From Polychytrium aggregatum (taxonomy: Eukaryota; Chytridiomycota; Chytridiomycetes; Polychytriales), in NCBI RefSeq assembly GCF_025602895.1, contig NW_026516428.1:1-46518 (forward strand): a DNA stretch of 46,518 bases, read 5' to 3'. Positions 21,819 to 30,602 of the stretch are shown here, piece by piece. Made by a program: the position numbers and the translations under genes. How positions within the stretch are numbered: the first letter of the stretch is position 1; each line of letters opens with the position of its first letter. The notes under the pieces are model-generated. The model saw nothing but the letters and a program-made list of their open reading frames with translations, was not told where the DNA came from and did no database searches.

Positions 21819-23246
21819 TCAGTCATCGCGGGCACGGATCATGAGCATCTCATAGACAGACATGACCGTGTACTTTCGGTTCTCAGCCTCGGGGAAGACG
21901 ATCGACCGGGCAGGGTTATAGAAGACCTCGTCGTCAACCTCTTCTTTCTTGCGGGGCAGGCAGTGCATGAACTTCCAGTTGGGTTTGGCATGGCCAGACT
22001 TGGCCATGGCCTCGGTGATCTGGTGACAGAGGAAACCGAGAGCGGCAGGGAGCGAGTCAGCAAATATCACAGCATGTGACAAATCGCGACAACGGCAGCA
22101 GCAAGAACAGGGTGATAAGCAGGGTCAGACCCAGGGCACGAGTGTTACCTGGTAGCCGGCAAACTCCATCAGGCGCTTGGCTTTCTCGGCCTCTTGGCCC
22201 ATCGAGACCCAGGTATCGGTGATGATGACATCGGCGCCGTTGATGGCGACGAGCGGGTCGGTGGTGAAGCTGATCTCGCCATACGATTCGTCGCCGTTTT
22301 CGCCGCCACGCGAGTTCTTGAGGGCGAACTCGACAACGTCAGACTCGGGCTGGTAGCCCTTGGGTGTGGCAACCGAAAACGAAATGCCAACACGGGGCAA
22401 AGTGGTCATGAGAGAATGCAGGATGTTGTTGGCATCGCCAACCCAGGCGACCTTCAGGTTCTTGAATAGCGGAAGGGGAAGGGGGCCCTCGTGATCGAGA
22501 CAATCGGGAAGATAGGTCTCGTAGAGAGTCATCAGATCGGCAAGGATCTGCAGCGGGTGGAACTTGGCCGTCAACGCGTTGATGACGGGAACCGTAGAAT
22601 GAGCCGCCAAGGTCTGCAACAGGGAGGACATGGAAACGGTGAGAAGTGACGCACAAAAGGCGAAGCAAGGATTGGGTGGTCAGAAGACATGCGATACGGG
22701 CGAACGAGCGACAGGACGGAACCACCAACACAAAACACCTACCTCAATCTCAGAGTGCTCGCCAACTCGGGCCAGGATAGCGTCAACCATGCTACTGACG
22801 ACAATGGCAGTGTCCATCAGGGGCTCTCCGCCAGAGATCTGGATGTCCTCCTTGCCCAAAAACATGGGATGGCCACCAAAGTAGGCCCATCCGGCCTCGG
22901 CAGAAACACGAGTACGGGTGCTTCGCTTGGTGAAGATCATGGCAAGAGTCTTGCCCTTGAAAGGGAGAGAATTGGGGGTCGAGTGCGTCGACTCGGCCTT
23001 CATGAAGGCCTTGATTTCCAGGGCCCGGCGCACGAGCGAGAGAACCTGAGGAGTCGAAAAGTCCTTGAGGGCAACAAAGTGCTTGACGCCGCCAAAGCAG
23101 ACATCAGGTCCGCCGTAGGGGATGTGGTAGAATGCCTTGCGCTGGGCAAGAGAGTTGGACAGGGTGGGAACAAGACCCTTGGGGGCGGGGCCGCCGAAGG
23201 AACGGGCAACGGAGGCCTGGGACGAATGCTTGAGGATGGTGTTCAT
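21819..23246 (-). CDS. Ornithine carbamoyltransferase, mitochondrial
   Basis: Three exons (22743-23246, 22149-22613, 21819-22019), all in phase 0, encode 389 residues. OTC condenses ornithine and carbamoyl phosphate to citrulline in arginine synthesis. The carbamoyl-phosphate loop is STRTR at 109-113. HPLQ at about 187-190, VSMGQE (the ornithine-side SMG loop) and HCLPR at 342-346 are all present. The first 35 residues are rich in Ser, Arg and Lys and lack acidic residues, fitting a mitochondrial presequence. Residues 37 onward ([17 protein letters not shown]) begin the mature part. The ATG at 23246 is 47 nt downstream of the stop of an arginine-attenuator-like uORF, which suggests translational repression by arginine. 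A gene symbol such as ARG3 or argB depends on the species convention. Confidence 0.95.
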
Positions 23247-23293
23247 TGCAGCAGATCGATACGAATCACAGAGAGGACGGTGCGGGATGCGAT

Positions 23294-23587
23294 TTATAGA
23301 CCGGAGGTTTTCCAGATCTGGCGGGGCACCAAGGTGAAGCGAAGGTCGGGTCAGAATCAACGAGCAGACTGCGAGAATCGATGAGGGAGAGGGATGGGAG
23401 ACCGGTGGATTGGCAGCATCATTCGTGATCGGGCGCAAAGCCGAGCGGGGACTGGGGGGGTGTGCGACGGCAACCAGAGAGGCGAGCGAAACACGGCGAT
23501 AACACCGAGACAAGCAGCGGCACTTACTTGGTCAGAGATGTAGTCAAGCTGGACTTTTTCAGACGTGTGGATGTAGCAACAAATCAT
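23294..23587 (-). CDS. Arginine-attenuator-peptide-like uORF in the OTC mRNA leader (spliced)
   Basis: The ATG at 23587 opens a frame whose exon runs to 23528 and ends LDYISDQ. A canonical intron (GTAAGT donor at 23527, CAG acceptor at 23318) is followed by exon 23294-23317 reading IWKTSGL and a TAA stop. The spliced peptide is 27 residues: D15-Y-I-S-D19, then I21-W-K-T-S25. Fungal arginine attenuator peptides on CPA1/arg-2 mRNAs have the core DYxSDHxW; yeast has DYISDHIWKTS. The near-identity appears only after joining two exons, which makes chance unlikely. The known peptide stalls the ribosome at the uORF stop when arginine is abundant, which blocks reading of the main ORF and triggers mRNA decay. 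If the intron is retained, the frame instead runs about 76 codons to 23357. That this leader controls OTC is inference from position. Confidence 0.85.
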
Positions 23588-23699
23588 CGACCTTTGATCT
23601 CTTCAAAGGAAGGAGATAGGTCCGAGGTTGCGGAGAACGAACGAACGAGCGGGTGGGTGGCGAGAGAGATGCAAGACAGCGATCGGGCAGCGCCGCAGG

Positions 23700-23707
23700 T
23701 TATATAT
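23700..23707 (-). promoter_or_regulatory. Candidate TATA box of the OTC transcript
   Basis: TATATAA on the minus strand lies about 115 nt upstream of the uORF ATG, in an otherwise GC-rich region. This spacing suits a transcript carrying the uORF. It was recognised by eye only. Confidence 0.4.
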
Positions 23708-23763
23708 TCCCGCCGCTGGCGCGAAAAAACGCAGTCGCCTCCGCGATAGGCCAGATAAGAGCA

Positions 23764-23771
23764 TTACGTCA
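23764..23771 (-). promoter_or_regulatory. Candidate CRE/ATF-type bZIP site
   Basis: TGACGTAA (minus strand) lies about 60 nt upstream of the candidate TATA box. It is the CREB/ATF half-site combination rather than the TGACTCA Gcn4/CPC1 site typical of amino-acid biosynthetic genes. A second TGACG is close by at 23776-23780 on the plus strand. Confidence 0.3.
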
Positions 23772-24040
23772 GCGATGACGGGCCGGACACATGACCGCGC
23801 GCACAAGGCCGTGCGCAGCGCGTTGCCGTGCGACGGCGGGCGGACACGGCGTGGCGCAGGCGCACGGGACGCGCCACGGGACTGGCTGCGGCTGCGCATG
23901 TGCGGCTGGCCACGGGCTGGCCGGGAGGGACGTGTGGCAGTGCCGGTGCACGTGGTCAGCGATGGTGTCGCCGAGTGTGGCGGTGAGTGTCGCAGAGAGT
24001 GGACGATGGGCGTCACCGACCATGTGAGTGCACAGCCGAA

Positions 24041-24132
24041 GATCAATGCCACAGACCAATGCTGCAGACCAATGCTGCAGGCAAATGTCGCAGACCAATG
24101 CTGCAGATCAATGCTGCAGGCAAATGTCGCAG
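24041..24132 (+). repeat. 13-bp minisatellite
   Basis: Seven tandem units alternate between ACCAATGCTGCAG-like and GCAAATGTCGCAG-like versions. The last six form two copies of a 39-bp higher-order unit. Five of the units contain CTGCAG or a one-base variant. The array sits 200-300 bp upstream of the SH3-protein start. Confidence 0.85.
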
Positions 24133-24338
24133 GCGCTCTGCGCCCAAGGGCACATGCGTGACAGATGCGTCACAGCCTCGCGATTTTGGCCCGCGCCGTG
24201 TCACCAGTCGTTTCGTCACCAGCCTCATTTCTCCACCATCTCTCCTCCACCATCTCTCCTCCTGCATCGTCTCTCCTCCTGCATCATCTCTCCTGCACCA
24301 TCTCTCCGTTCCGCACATCGCCATCGGCACTCGTCGGC

Positions 24339-26375
24339 ATGGCCCTGTCCCTGCTTCCTTGGCTGCTGGTCCTGGTGCTTCCAGCATCCTCTGTCGTTGC
24401 TGCCTCGCTCGATCCCTCTGGATGCACCGCCATCGCCTCGGCCAATCCTCCCCTTTCCAAGGACTATGCCGTCCCAGATCCCTCCGACAACAATGTCCTT
24501 ATCAACTGCATGAACTTTTGCCAGGACCGCAACAGCAACATCGCCCCCGCCCGCATCGCGGTCTTCTGGCAGCAGTGCTCCTCCAGCCCGCAGATGTATT
24601 GCACATGTTTCCCGACCTATGTCAGCTATCCATCGACCACCTGTGGCAGCAAGAGCCCAGGCACATGCGGCGGTGTGCCCTGCGGAGACTGCACAGCAGC
24701 CCTCTTCTATGATGTACGTTCGCTCGGCTGCTCGCCATGTTCACTTGGATTGGCTTGAGACATCTCATACCATCAACACATGTCTGTACAGATCACCGGT
24801 GTTGTTCGACCACCACCACCACCTCCTCCTCCTCCTCCTCCTCCTCCTCCTCCGCCGCCGCCGCCGCCGCCTCCGGGAACCACCTCGCAAGCCCCAGGAT
24901 CCACCGGCCCGCCGTCTCCTGCCAGTACCTCGGTCTCGAGTGGCGCACCATCTGGGTCCATGTCGGCGGCGTCAACACAAGCAACCGCCTCGGTGTCCGT
25001 TTTGCCCCCGTCGTCTGTCACCGGCTCGGTCATGTCTGAAGCATCGCAGAGCGTCACATCCAATCCAGCCGACACAAGCCTACCCTCCGGGCTGCTCCCG
25101 CCCACACCGGCTCCGAGCGGAGGCAGCACCACCGGCAGTACTGCTACTGGCTCCTCTGCGAGCACAACCGCGGTTGTCATGTACGCCACCATTGGCATTC
25201 TTATCATCCTTCTCGGCAGCCTCATTATCTATCGGTCGAGGAGAAAGCTGAACCCGTCCCGCAAGCCGAGATCCAGTCCCGACCAGGAGCCTGTTTCGCC
25301 ACTGATCAGTCATGCCGCCGCCATTGCCATGGTCCCCCTTGGCCGCCAGTCCTCCGATGATGGAATCGGCCTCGTGTCTTTCCGCCAACAGACGCTACCA
25401 CCGGATTCGTCCTCCCAAGCGCATGCTCAAGTCCAAGCCCAGGATCCAAGCTCTGTGTCTCGAGCGTCTGCGATAGCTGTAGAACCAACAATAGTGTCTG
25501 TACCATCGACTTTGACGGAGGAGCGCTTGACATCCGCAACTGCCCAGTCCGACATTATAACGGAGCCGAGCCCAGCCACAGAATCCGACGAAAAGTTCAT
25601 CTTGTTTGTCGCGATGAGTGCTTACCACCCAACCGCTGACGACGAGCTCGAGATCAACACCGGAGACATCATTGGAATCCGGTTAGTGCCTCGTTTGCGA
25701 TGACGACGGGCCCTCTTCTCGATTGGGGTACTTTTTCAACAAGCATGGCTCTGCGCAAACTCTGATTGCTCATGCTGGTCCTGTCTGTTCGATCCTCACC
25801 AGAAACGGCGACACCACCAAGTCCCGCATGAAAGGCGTCAACACCACCACCACAAAAACCGGATTCTTCCCTGGCCGCCTCCTGACCAGCTCGCTGAGCG
25901 CAACTGGGACTGAATCTGCCGGGTCGGTGGTGTCTTCTAGGGCTTACCAACAATCCGTCGAACCCAATCAGCCCGATTCGCAGGATTCTGCCCATGCGTC
26001 CCGCTACATCGTCTCGGTGCCGTTTCAGTCCCAAAGACCCGACGAAATAACCCTCCGCAGCCACGATACCGTGCAAGTCCGGTGAGTAGCCCTGTTCAGC
26101 AGAGGCGTCGATGGCTGTGCTGGAGCCGGATGCCTACTGCAAGTTCCTAGCAGCTCGTTTACAAGCCTTTTAACCTCTCGCCGCTCTGTTTCTTTCGCCC
26201 ATGCATCGCCATCTCCAGCCATTGGTTTGAAGATGGTTGGGTTTATGGCACGAACGAAGCCACTGCTCAATCCGGGATCTTTCCATCAACGTATCTACAA
26301 CCTCTGGACCCTGTCGATGCGCCCCCGGAATACTCTGAGAGCGGCCAGCGGTCGCCACCAGGGAACAAACTCTAG
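24339..26375 (+). CDS. Single-pass membrane protein with Cys-rich ectodomain and two cytosolic SH3 domains
   Basis: Four exons (24339-24713, 24792-25681, 25803-26081, 26219-26375) give 566 residues. A signal peptide (about 1-22, LLPWLLVLVLPASSVVAA) precedes a Cys-rich ectodomain (about 25-125) containing CMNFCQD, MYCTCFP and GGVPCGDC. Next are a run of 22 prolines, a long Ser/Thr/Pro stalk likely O-glycosylated, and a membrane segment at about 253-275 followed by RSRRKL. Two SH3 domains lie in the cytosol. SH3-1 (about 394-445) contains ELEINTGDIIGIR and TGFFPGRLL; SH3-2 (about 480-545) contains EITLRSHDTVQVR, DGWVYG and GIFPSTYL. Each SH3 is interrupted by an intron. The tail has a PPEY motif, a WW-domain ligand. 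The layout suggests a cell-wall or adhesion sensor; no orthologue is recognised, and similarity to WSC-type ectodomains is weak. Confidence 0.85.
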
Positions 26376-26637
26376 ACAGACCCGTTGCCTGCGTGTCGAC
26401 CTATTTGGGTGTGGCAGCTGCAACGGACACTCGCCGCACGGGCATCATACGACTCTGGATTCCGTGTGATTCCAGATCATGCACGAATCTATGACACTGT
26501 CGCTGATTCTGATACATTGTAATTCCATTGCCGCCGTGTTTAACATGGGACGAGGCGGGGCTGCTTTGTCCGTCCCGAATACATGAATGCATGAATGCAT
26601 GCACACTCTTGTGATTCTCACTGGCAATTTATCACAA

Positions 26638-26790
26638 TCAATTTTTTCCGGCTGCTCGCGGTTGCTCATCTCGAATATGAATACACGCTGTAGACCAAGA
26701 TGCAGCAAAAGTTGGAATCCGGCCATGGTCGGTTGACGGCATTTGGTATCATCTTGAGCCAATTGACGGTGGTGGTGGGCAATTGGTGTG
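26638..26790 (-). repeat. Dispersed repeat (same family as 6349-6450 and 27780-27915)
   Basis: Read on the minus strand it carries CCGTCAACCGACCATGGC, CCAACTTTTGCTGC and GAGATGAGCAACCGCGAG. It forms the outer end of the left arm of the inverted-repeat structure. The interval 26376-26637, between the SH3 gene and this repeat, contains a small GAATGCAT tandem (26583-26604) and nothing coding. Confidence 0.75.
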
Positions 26791-26959
26791 GAGGAGTGAC
26801 CAATTGTATCATTGTTGGAAGCTCCACTCCGATTGCGGACAAGAACCACCACCATCTGAATCTCTCTGGTTGGAAACCTAGTCAAGCGTGGCTGTGTGTC
26901 AGCGAGATGGCATGATCGTTTGGCTATCAGGCAAGACTCACCTTGACAAGATGTCTTCC

Positions 26960-27560
26960 CACGACTGATTGAGCGAGCGATGCGTTTCTGGATCTGAATC
27001 AAGGACGCCAGTGTGAGCATCTCTGCCAGCCCAAAATGCGCTGGTTTTGAGGAGATTCTTTCTTCCCCAAGGGCGGAGCCAGCCATCGCTGCTATTTTCT
27101 CGCCAGATGGCTCCCAAGAGAAAGACACCCCGACCCCGACCCAGGATCACCCAATGACTCTCCTGTGGCCAAGAAACCCGTCATCAAATCGTGTCCTGTG
27201 GATTGACCAACCGCGTCAGACCCTTCACCAAGAAGTGCACAGCCAGAGTCGACAGCAGCCCTGCCTCTGGCTGTGCACTTCTTGGTGAAGGGTCTGACAT
27301 GGTTGGTCAATCCACAGGCGGAACATGATTTGATGGTAGACTTCTTGGCCACAGGAGAGTCATTGGGTGATCCTGGGTCGGGGTCGGGGTCGGGGGGTGT
27401 CTTTCTCTTGGGAGCCATCTGGCGAGAAAATAGCAGCGATGGCTGGCTCCGCCCTTGGGGAAGAAAGAATCTCCTCAAAACCAGCGCATTTTGGGCTGGC
27501 AGAGATGCTGCGCAGTGGCGTCCTTGATTCAGATCCAGAATTGTATCGCTGAGCAATGAA
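26960..27560. repeat. Large inverted repeat (arms about 270 bp, 16-bp spacer)
   Basis: Arms at about 26978-27248 and 27265-27545 are reverse complements with scattered mismatches and small indels. The innermost 34 bp (27215-27248 and 27265-27298) are perfectly complementary around the spacer 27249-27264. Both arms carry the GAATCAAGGACGCCA leader element and a start codon in ATGGCTCCCAAGAG (left 27107 on +, right 27418 on -), so two small ORFs converge tail to tail. The outer flanks (26638-26790 and 27780-27915) are also inverted copies of one repeat, giving a symmetrical unit of about 1.3 kb. Confidence 0.85.
27092..27418 (-). CDS. Small basic protein with CCHC-like zinc-knuckle motif (repeat-borne)
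   Basis: The ATG at 27418 opens about 108 codons beginning MAPKRKTPPD, with a DPDPDP tract and then SCSACGLTNHVRPFTKKC. This C-x2-C-x4-H-x6-C spacing resembles a zinc knuckle. The frame then runs through the spacer into the complementary arm, so only about the first 55 codons are likely meaningful. In the left arm the same ORF is broken just after MAPKRKTP by a small indel. The leader before the ATG is shared with other dispersed copies. Function and expression are unknown. Confidence 0.4.
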   Translation of the reverse strand: MAPKRKTPPDPDPDPGSPNDSPVAKKSTIKSCSACGLTNHVRPFTKKCTARGRAAVDSGCALLGEGSDAVGQSTGHDLMTGFLATGESLGDPGSGSGCLSLGSHLARK

Positions 27561-27779
27561 TGAAATGACGCGGTATCAGTGCCTACCGACCAATAGAAAA
27601 GCAGAATATAAATGAATGAAACCAAAAGAACCCCTGCTGTCTACATTGGAGCCGGCTGGAGCCGGATGGGAGCGGGAAGAAACAATCCAGAATGCATCCA
27701 GGATCGAATGCATTCTGCGCAGCATGAGACACGTGATAAAGTACTTCTGGGCGAATGCCGAGGATCTGGTACCCACCAC

Positions 27780-27915
27780 CGTCAATCGGCTCAAGGTGAT
27801 ACCAAATGCCGTCAACCGACCATGGCCGGATTCCAACTTTGCTGCGCCACATACAACGTGACTTTCAGGTGACCGAGATGAGCAGCCGCGAGGAGCCGGA
27901 AAAAATTGATAGTGG
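27780..27915 (+). repeat. Dispersed repeat, copy upstream of SPT4
   Basis: It contains CCGTCAATCGGCTCAAG, CCAACTTTGCTGCGCC and GAGATGAGCAGCCGCGAG, as at 6349-6450 and, inverted, at 26638-26790. It ends about 195 nt upstream of the SPT4 ATG, so it probably forms part of that promoter or leader. The stretch 27561-27779 between it and the inverted repeat has no coding signal. Confidence 0.75.
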
Positions 27916-28109
27916 GGCTGGCTCCACAGCAAATCCGCCCCGGCTGCGGCCCTTGTGGCACGCCGGCTTTCGGCCTTGGGCGATCTCGCCGCTGCCTCGA
28001 TTTCTTGCCCTTCTCACCACCACCCCGATCAGACCGCTCCTGCATCGGCTTGCTGCTGCTGCTGCTGCTGCCGCTGCCGCCCAACCATCGCTGCAACAAA
28101 GCTTTACCC

Positions 28110-28451
28110 ATGTCCGATGACACACCGAGAGACCGACGGCGCCAGCGTGCCTGCCTGTTATGTGGTCTGATCAAATCCACCAGCCAATTCCAGAACGACG
28201 GCTGCGACAACTGCTACGTTTGGGTCAAGACCGACGTATCCTACTTTGAGTACACCTCCGCAAAGTTTGATGGGGCCATCGCCATGCTGGAGCCCGACTC
28301 ATCTTGGGTAGCCCGCTGGCAGCGCATCGACAAGTTCTGCAGCGGCATTTATGCCATCCGAGTATCTGGCCGCATCTCCAAAAACCTGGAAGATCGCCTG
28401 GCTGATGAAGGCTTCAAGTATCGTCCGCGCGACGGATCGGCGCAAGAATAG
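28110..28451 (+). CDS. SPT4: Transcription elongation factor Spt4
   Basis: One exon encodes 113 residues. The zinc site is CLLCG near residue 15 with the second pair in GCDNC near 32. The characteristic core follows: PDSSWVARWQRIDKF, GIYAIRV and GRI. Spt4 pairs with the NGN domain of Spt5 (DSIF) on RNA polymerase II and supports processive elongation. Length and domain are those of the eukaryotic family. The ATG at 28110 leaves the usual short basic N-terminus (RDRRRQRA). The frame is open upstream to 27906, but that part is low-complexity and Cys-poor and is treated as leader. A dispersed repeat lies about 195 nt upstream. Confidence 0.95.
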   Translation: MSDDTPRDRRRQRACLLCGLIKSTSQFQNDGCDNCYVWVKTDVSYFEYTSAKFDGAIAMLEPDSSWVARWQRIDKFCSGIYAIRVSGRISKNLEDRLADEGFKYRPRDGSAQE

Positions 28452-28982
28452 GGGACCTAAAGACACAACCGGATGGATCGTCGCCATCGACTCAGCGCTG
28501 GTGCATCCGCACGATGCAGTCTCGCCCCTCGGAATCCTCACACGGCCCCCAGAGATCATTTCCCCACATCCTCCCATTCACCTCCTCGCCTTGCAAGTCC
28601 TCGGGCTCCAGAAATTGACTCCTATACTCCCCCTCGTCATATCATTCTCTCCCGCTCGTATCATCCGGTGCCGTATAGGTGTTACGTTGATGTGCATGAA
28701 CGCAGCGACCACAATACAGTGGTCGAGCAGAACGTTGTTCGGACCAGAGAATCTGCTGAATGTCTTGTACCTTTCTGTCCCCGGCTTTATTCAAGACTCC
28801 ACAATCGATTGGGAGCGGGGTCTCCGAGTCGGGACGTCGACTCGGACAAAGTCTAGGCAACACGAGCCAATTTGCCATCGTCTGTGTTGATTCGAGGCTT
28901 GACTCTTGTTTTTGCGGTTCAGTGAGCCTGAGGCCTTCGGACTTGGACGTCCGCAGTGGCAGCGATCCCGAAGCCATGATTG
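28452..28982. other. Intergenic between convergent SPT4 and the 28983-30285 gene
   Basis: No conserved reading frame or RNA structure recognised. The sequence is C/T-rich and likely contains both 3' UTRs. Confidence 0.45.
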
Positions 28983-30285
28983 CTAGTCAAGCAACTCGAC
29001 CGCCACCTTCAGAAGCTCCAGCATCCTCATGTATGTCGCTGCTTCAGCAGTTTTGCTCTGCTCCTCCAGATAGGCTGGAGGGAGAGCCAGATCGCCGATC
29101 CTGGAGTCCAGGTCTTGGAGCTTTTCGCTGTCCAGTCGCATGTATTCCTGGAGAATCAGGTCTCTCGCTTCGATGTAGGCCAGCTGCATCTGCTGGCCCA
29201 GGAGCTGCTTATCAGCATCGGGGCTGGTAATCATGTGCTGAAGCTCCTGACGGAACTGCGAGTCAACGCTCTGCCAATCCTTGTACAGGCTGCCGCTCGA
29301 GTCCATCGGCTGTATGCCGCCGGGCAGCTCGCTCTCGACGCCCTGTAGTTCAGAGGGCCCGATGGTCGCAATGGCCGAATCCGACAGCGCCGCATTTGGA
29401 GCCATCGCAGCTTCGGGTGGGATTGAGTTGGAGTGGCATTCGGGGTCCTGGCTTTGGGAGCGATGGGCGGAGAACATGGCTCCCAAATCGACATGTTCAT
29501 GCTCGCTCTCCGGCTGGTACCGACTGTGCTGAAACCGAGGGACTTTGTTGCGACGGAGGGCCAGCCGGCTCTGCATCAGAGTCACACCGAGACAGTCGGG
29601 AACCATTTCCTCAAGTTTCGTACAAAGCTCTGCCAGTGTCTTGTCTGGCTGGCACCTGCATGACGAGGCGATACCCGCAGCGGTCAGTATTCGACGACTC
29701 CAGAACCAGCAGGGCTCTTGGTGCACTCGTTCATCGACTCTGAATTCGATTCCCGGTCCGGCTGCATACATGACCCGAGGCCCGCTCTCCATGGTGAAAT
29801 TGGCTGTGTCGCGACGAGTGTGTCGATGACGAATATGTCGTCGAAGGGAGCAGAGACCAAAGTGTGCAGATGGAAAGGCAGTTTTCCAGAGCTGAACCCG
29901 GGGCACATAGCCGTATCTGTTGGCATGGAGGGCTTCTCCGACACCAAGCAAAGCCGTGAAGGGGACGACGAGAGAGCCGGTGTCGCACGACACAATATCT
30001 GTCAAAGACATCCGTCAAAGGATCGGCCAGGTTGAGGAGACATGGCGATGCCGGTCCTGCCGAGGCATGGCTGGATCTTGTGTCCAAACGCACAACTAGA
30101 ATGTAATTGCCTTTGTGCGGCTCGACAGGCTCGATTTTCCGTCGGTAGGTTGGGTTGGCTTGCAGGGTGATGTTGAATAAGCAGCGGGACATCTTGCTGT
30201 CGAATCGCAATGCTGTCTCCATCTGGGTCCTGAATACACAATCACCAGTCGCTCGCCATGACGAGTCACAGTACCCTCGATTCAT
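28983..30285 (-). pseudogene. Unrecognised gene, coding signal switches frame several times
   Basis: The 3' part (28983 to about 29655) is an open frame ending with a predicted helical segment (YIEARDLILQEY, LKVAVELLD). Upstream, protein-like stretches lie in different frames without obvious introns between them. NYILVVRLDT is near 30090 and KLPFHLHTLVSAPFDDIFVI near 29860. RVMYAAGPGIEFRVDERVHQ (near 29760) is followed at once by ALLVLESSNTDRCGYRLVMQ in another frame, then KTLAELCTKLEEMV in a third switch. Very short introns cannot explain this. I read it as a decayed gene or a region with indel errors. The product is not recognised and no function is offered. The 5' end is placed at the first ATG at 30285, with low certainty. 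Confidence 0.4.
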
Positions 30286-30602
30286 ACGCCGTGGGAGGAC
30301 GGAGGGCGATCCACACTCATCATTCGGAGGCTGTCGAGGCGGTTCTCTTGATTGTGCATGGCCTGGTGCATGGCCTGGCGCATGCGGCCTTTCAGGAGCC
30401 GCAGGTTCGATTAAAATAGCACAGCATCCTGGACGAGCCGACCGCCCATATCGGACGATGTGGATGTTCGTCGAGATGGGCTACATGAATCGCTGTCGGA
30501 CACCATGCTCTTCGGTTCTCAAACCAACGGTCAAGACGACATCCCGAGGTCCAGCGTCCCATCCGAGTCGGAACAGACCACATCGTGTTGGCGCAAAGCC
30601 CT
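30286..30602. other. Intergenic
   Basis: No coding signal. A short direct repeat (CATGGCCTGGTGCATGGCC) occurs near 30358-30380. Confidence 0.4.

Larger units (their letters stand above)
23588..24338. other. Shared upstream region of divergent OTC and SH3-protein genes
   Basis: GC-rich divergent promoter region. Besides the OTC promoter elements and the 13-bp minisatellite listed separately, it holds a CT-rich array at 24232-24310 built from CACCATCTCTCCTC-like units, just upstream of the plus-strand start codon. No conserved frame is seen. Confidence 0.5.

Noticed and set aside
24773..25225. Minus-strand glycine-rich frame opposite the SH3 protein
   Set aside because: It is the antisense of the polyproline and Ser/Thr stalk codons.
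26445..27128. 227-codon minus-strand frame through the left inverted-repeat arm
   Set aside because: It crosses several repeat modules and changes content abruptly; openness is probably chance within repeats.
27906..28109. Upstream extension of SPT4
   Set aside because: Spt4 proteins are about 110-120 residues; the extension is low-complexity and precedes the normal start.
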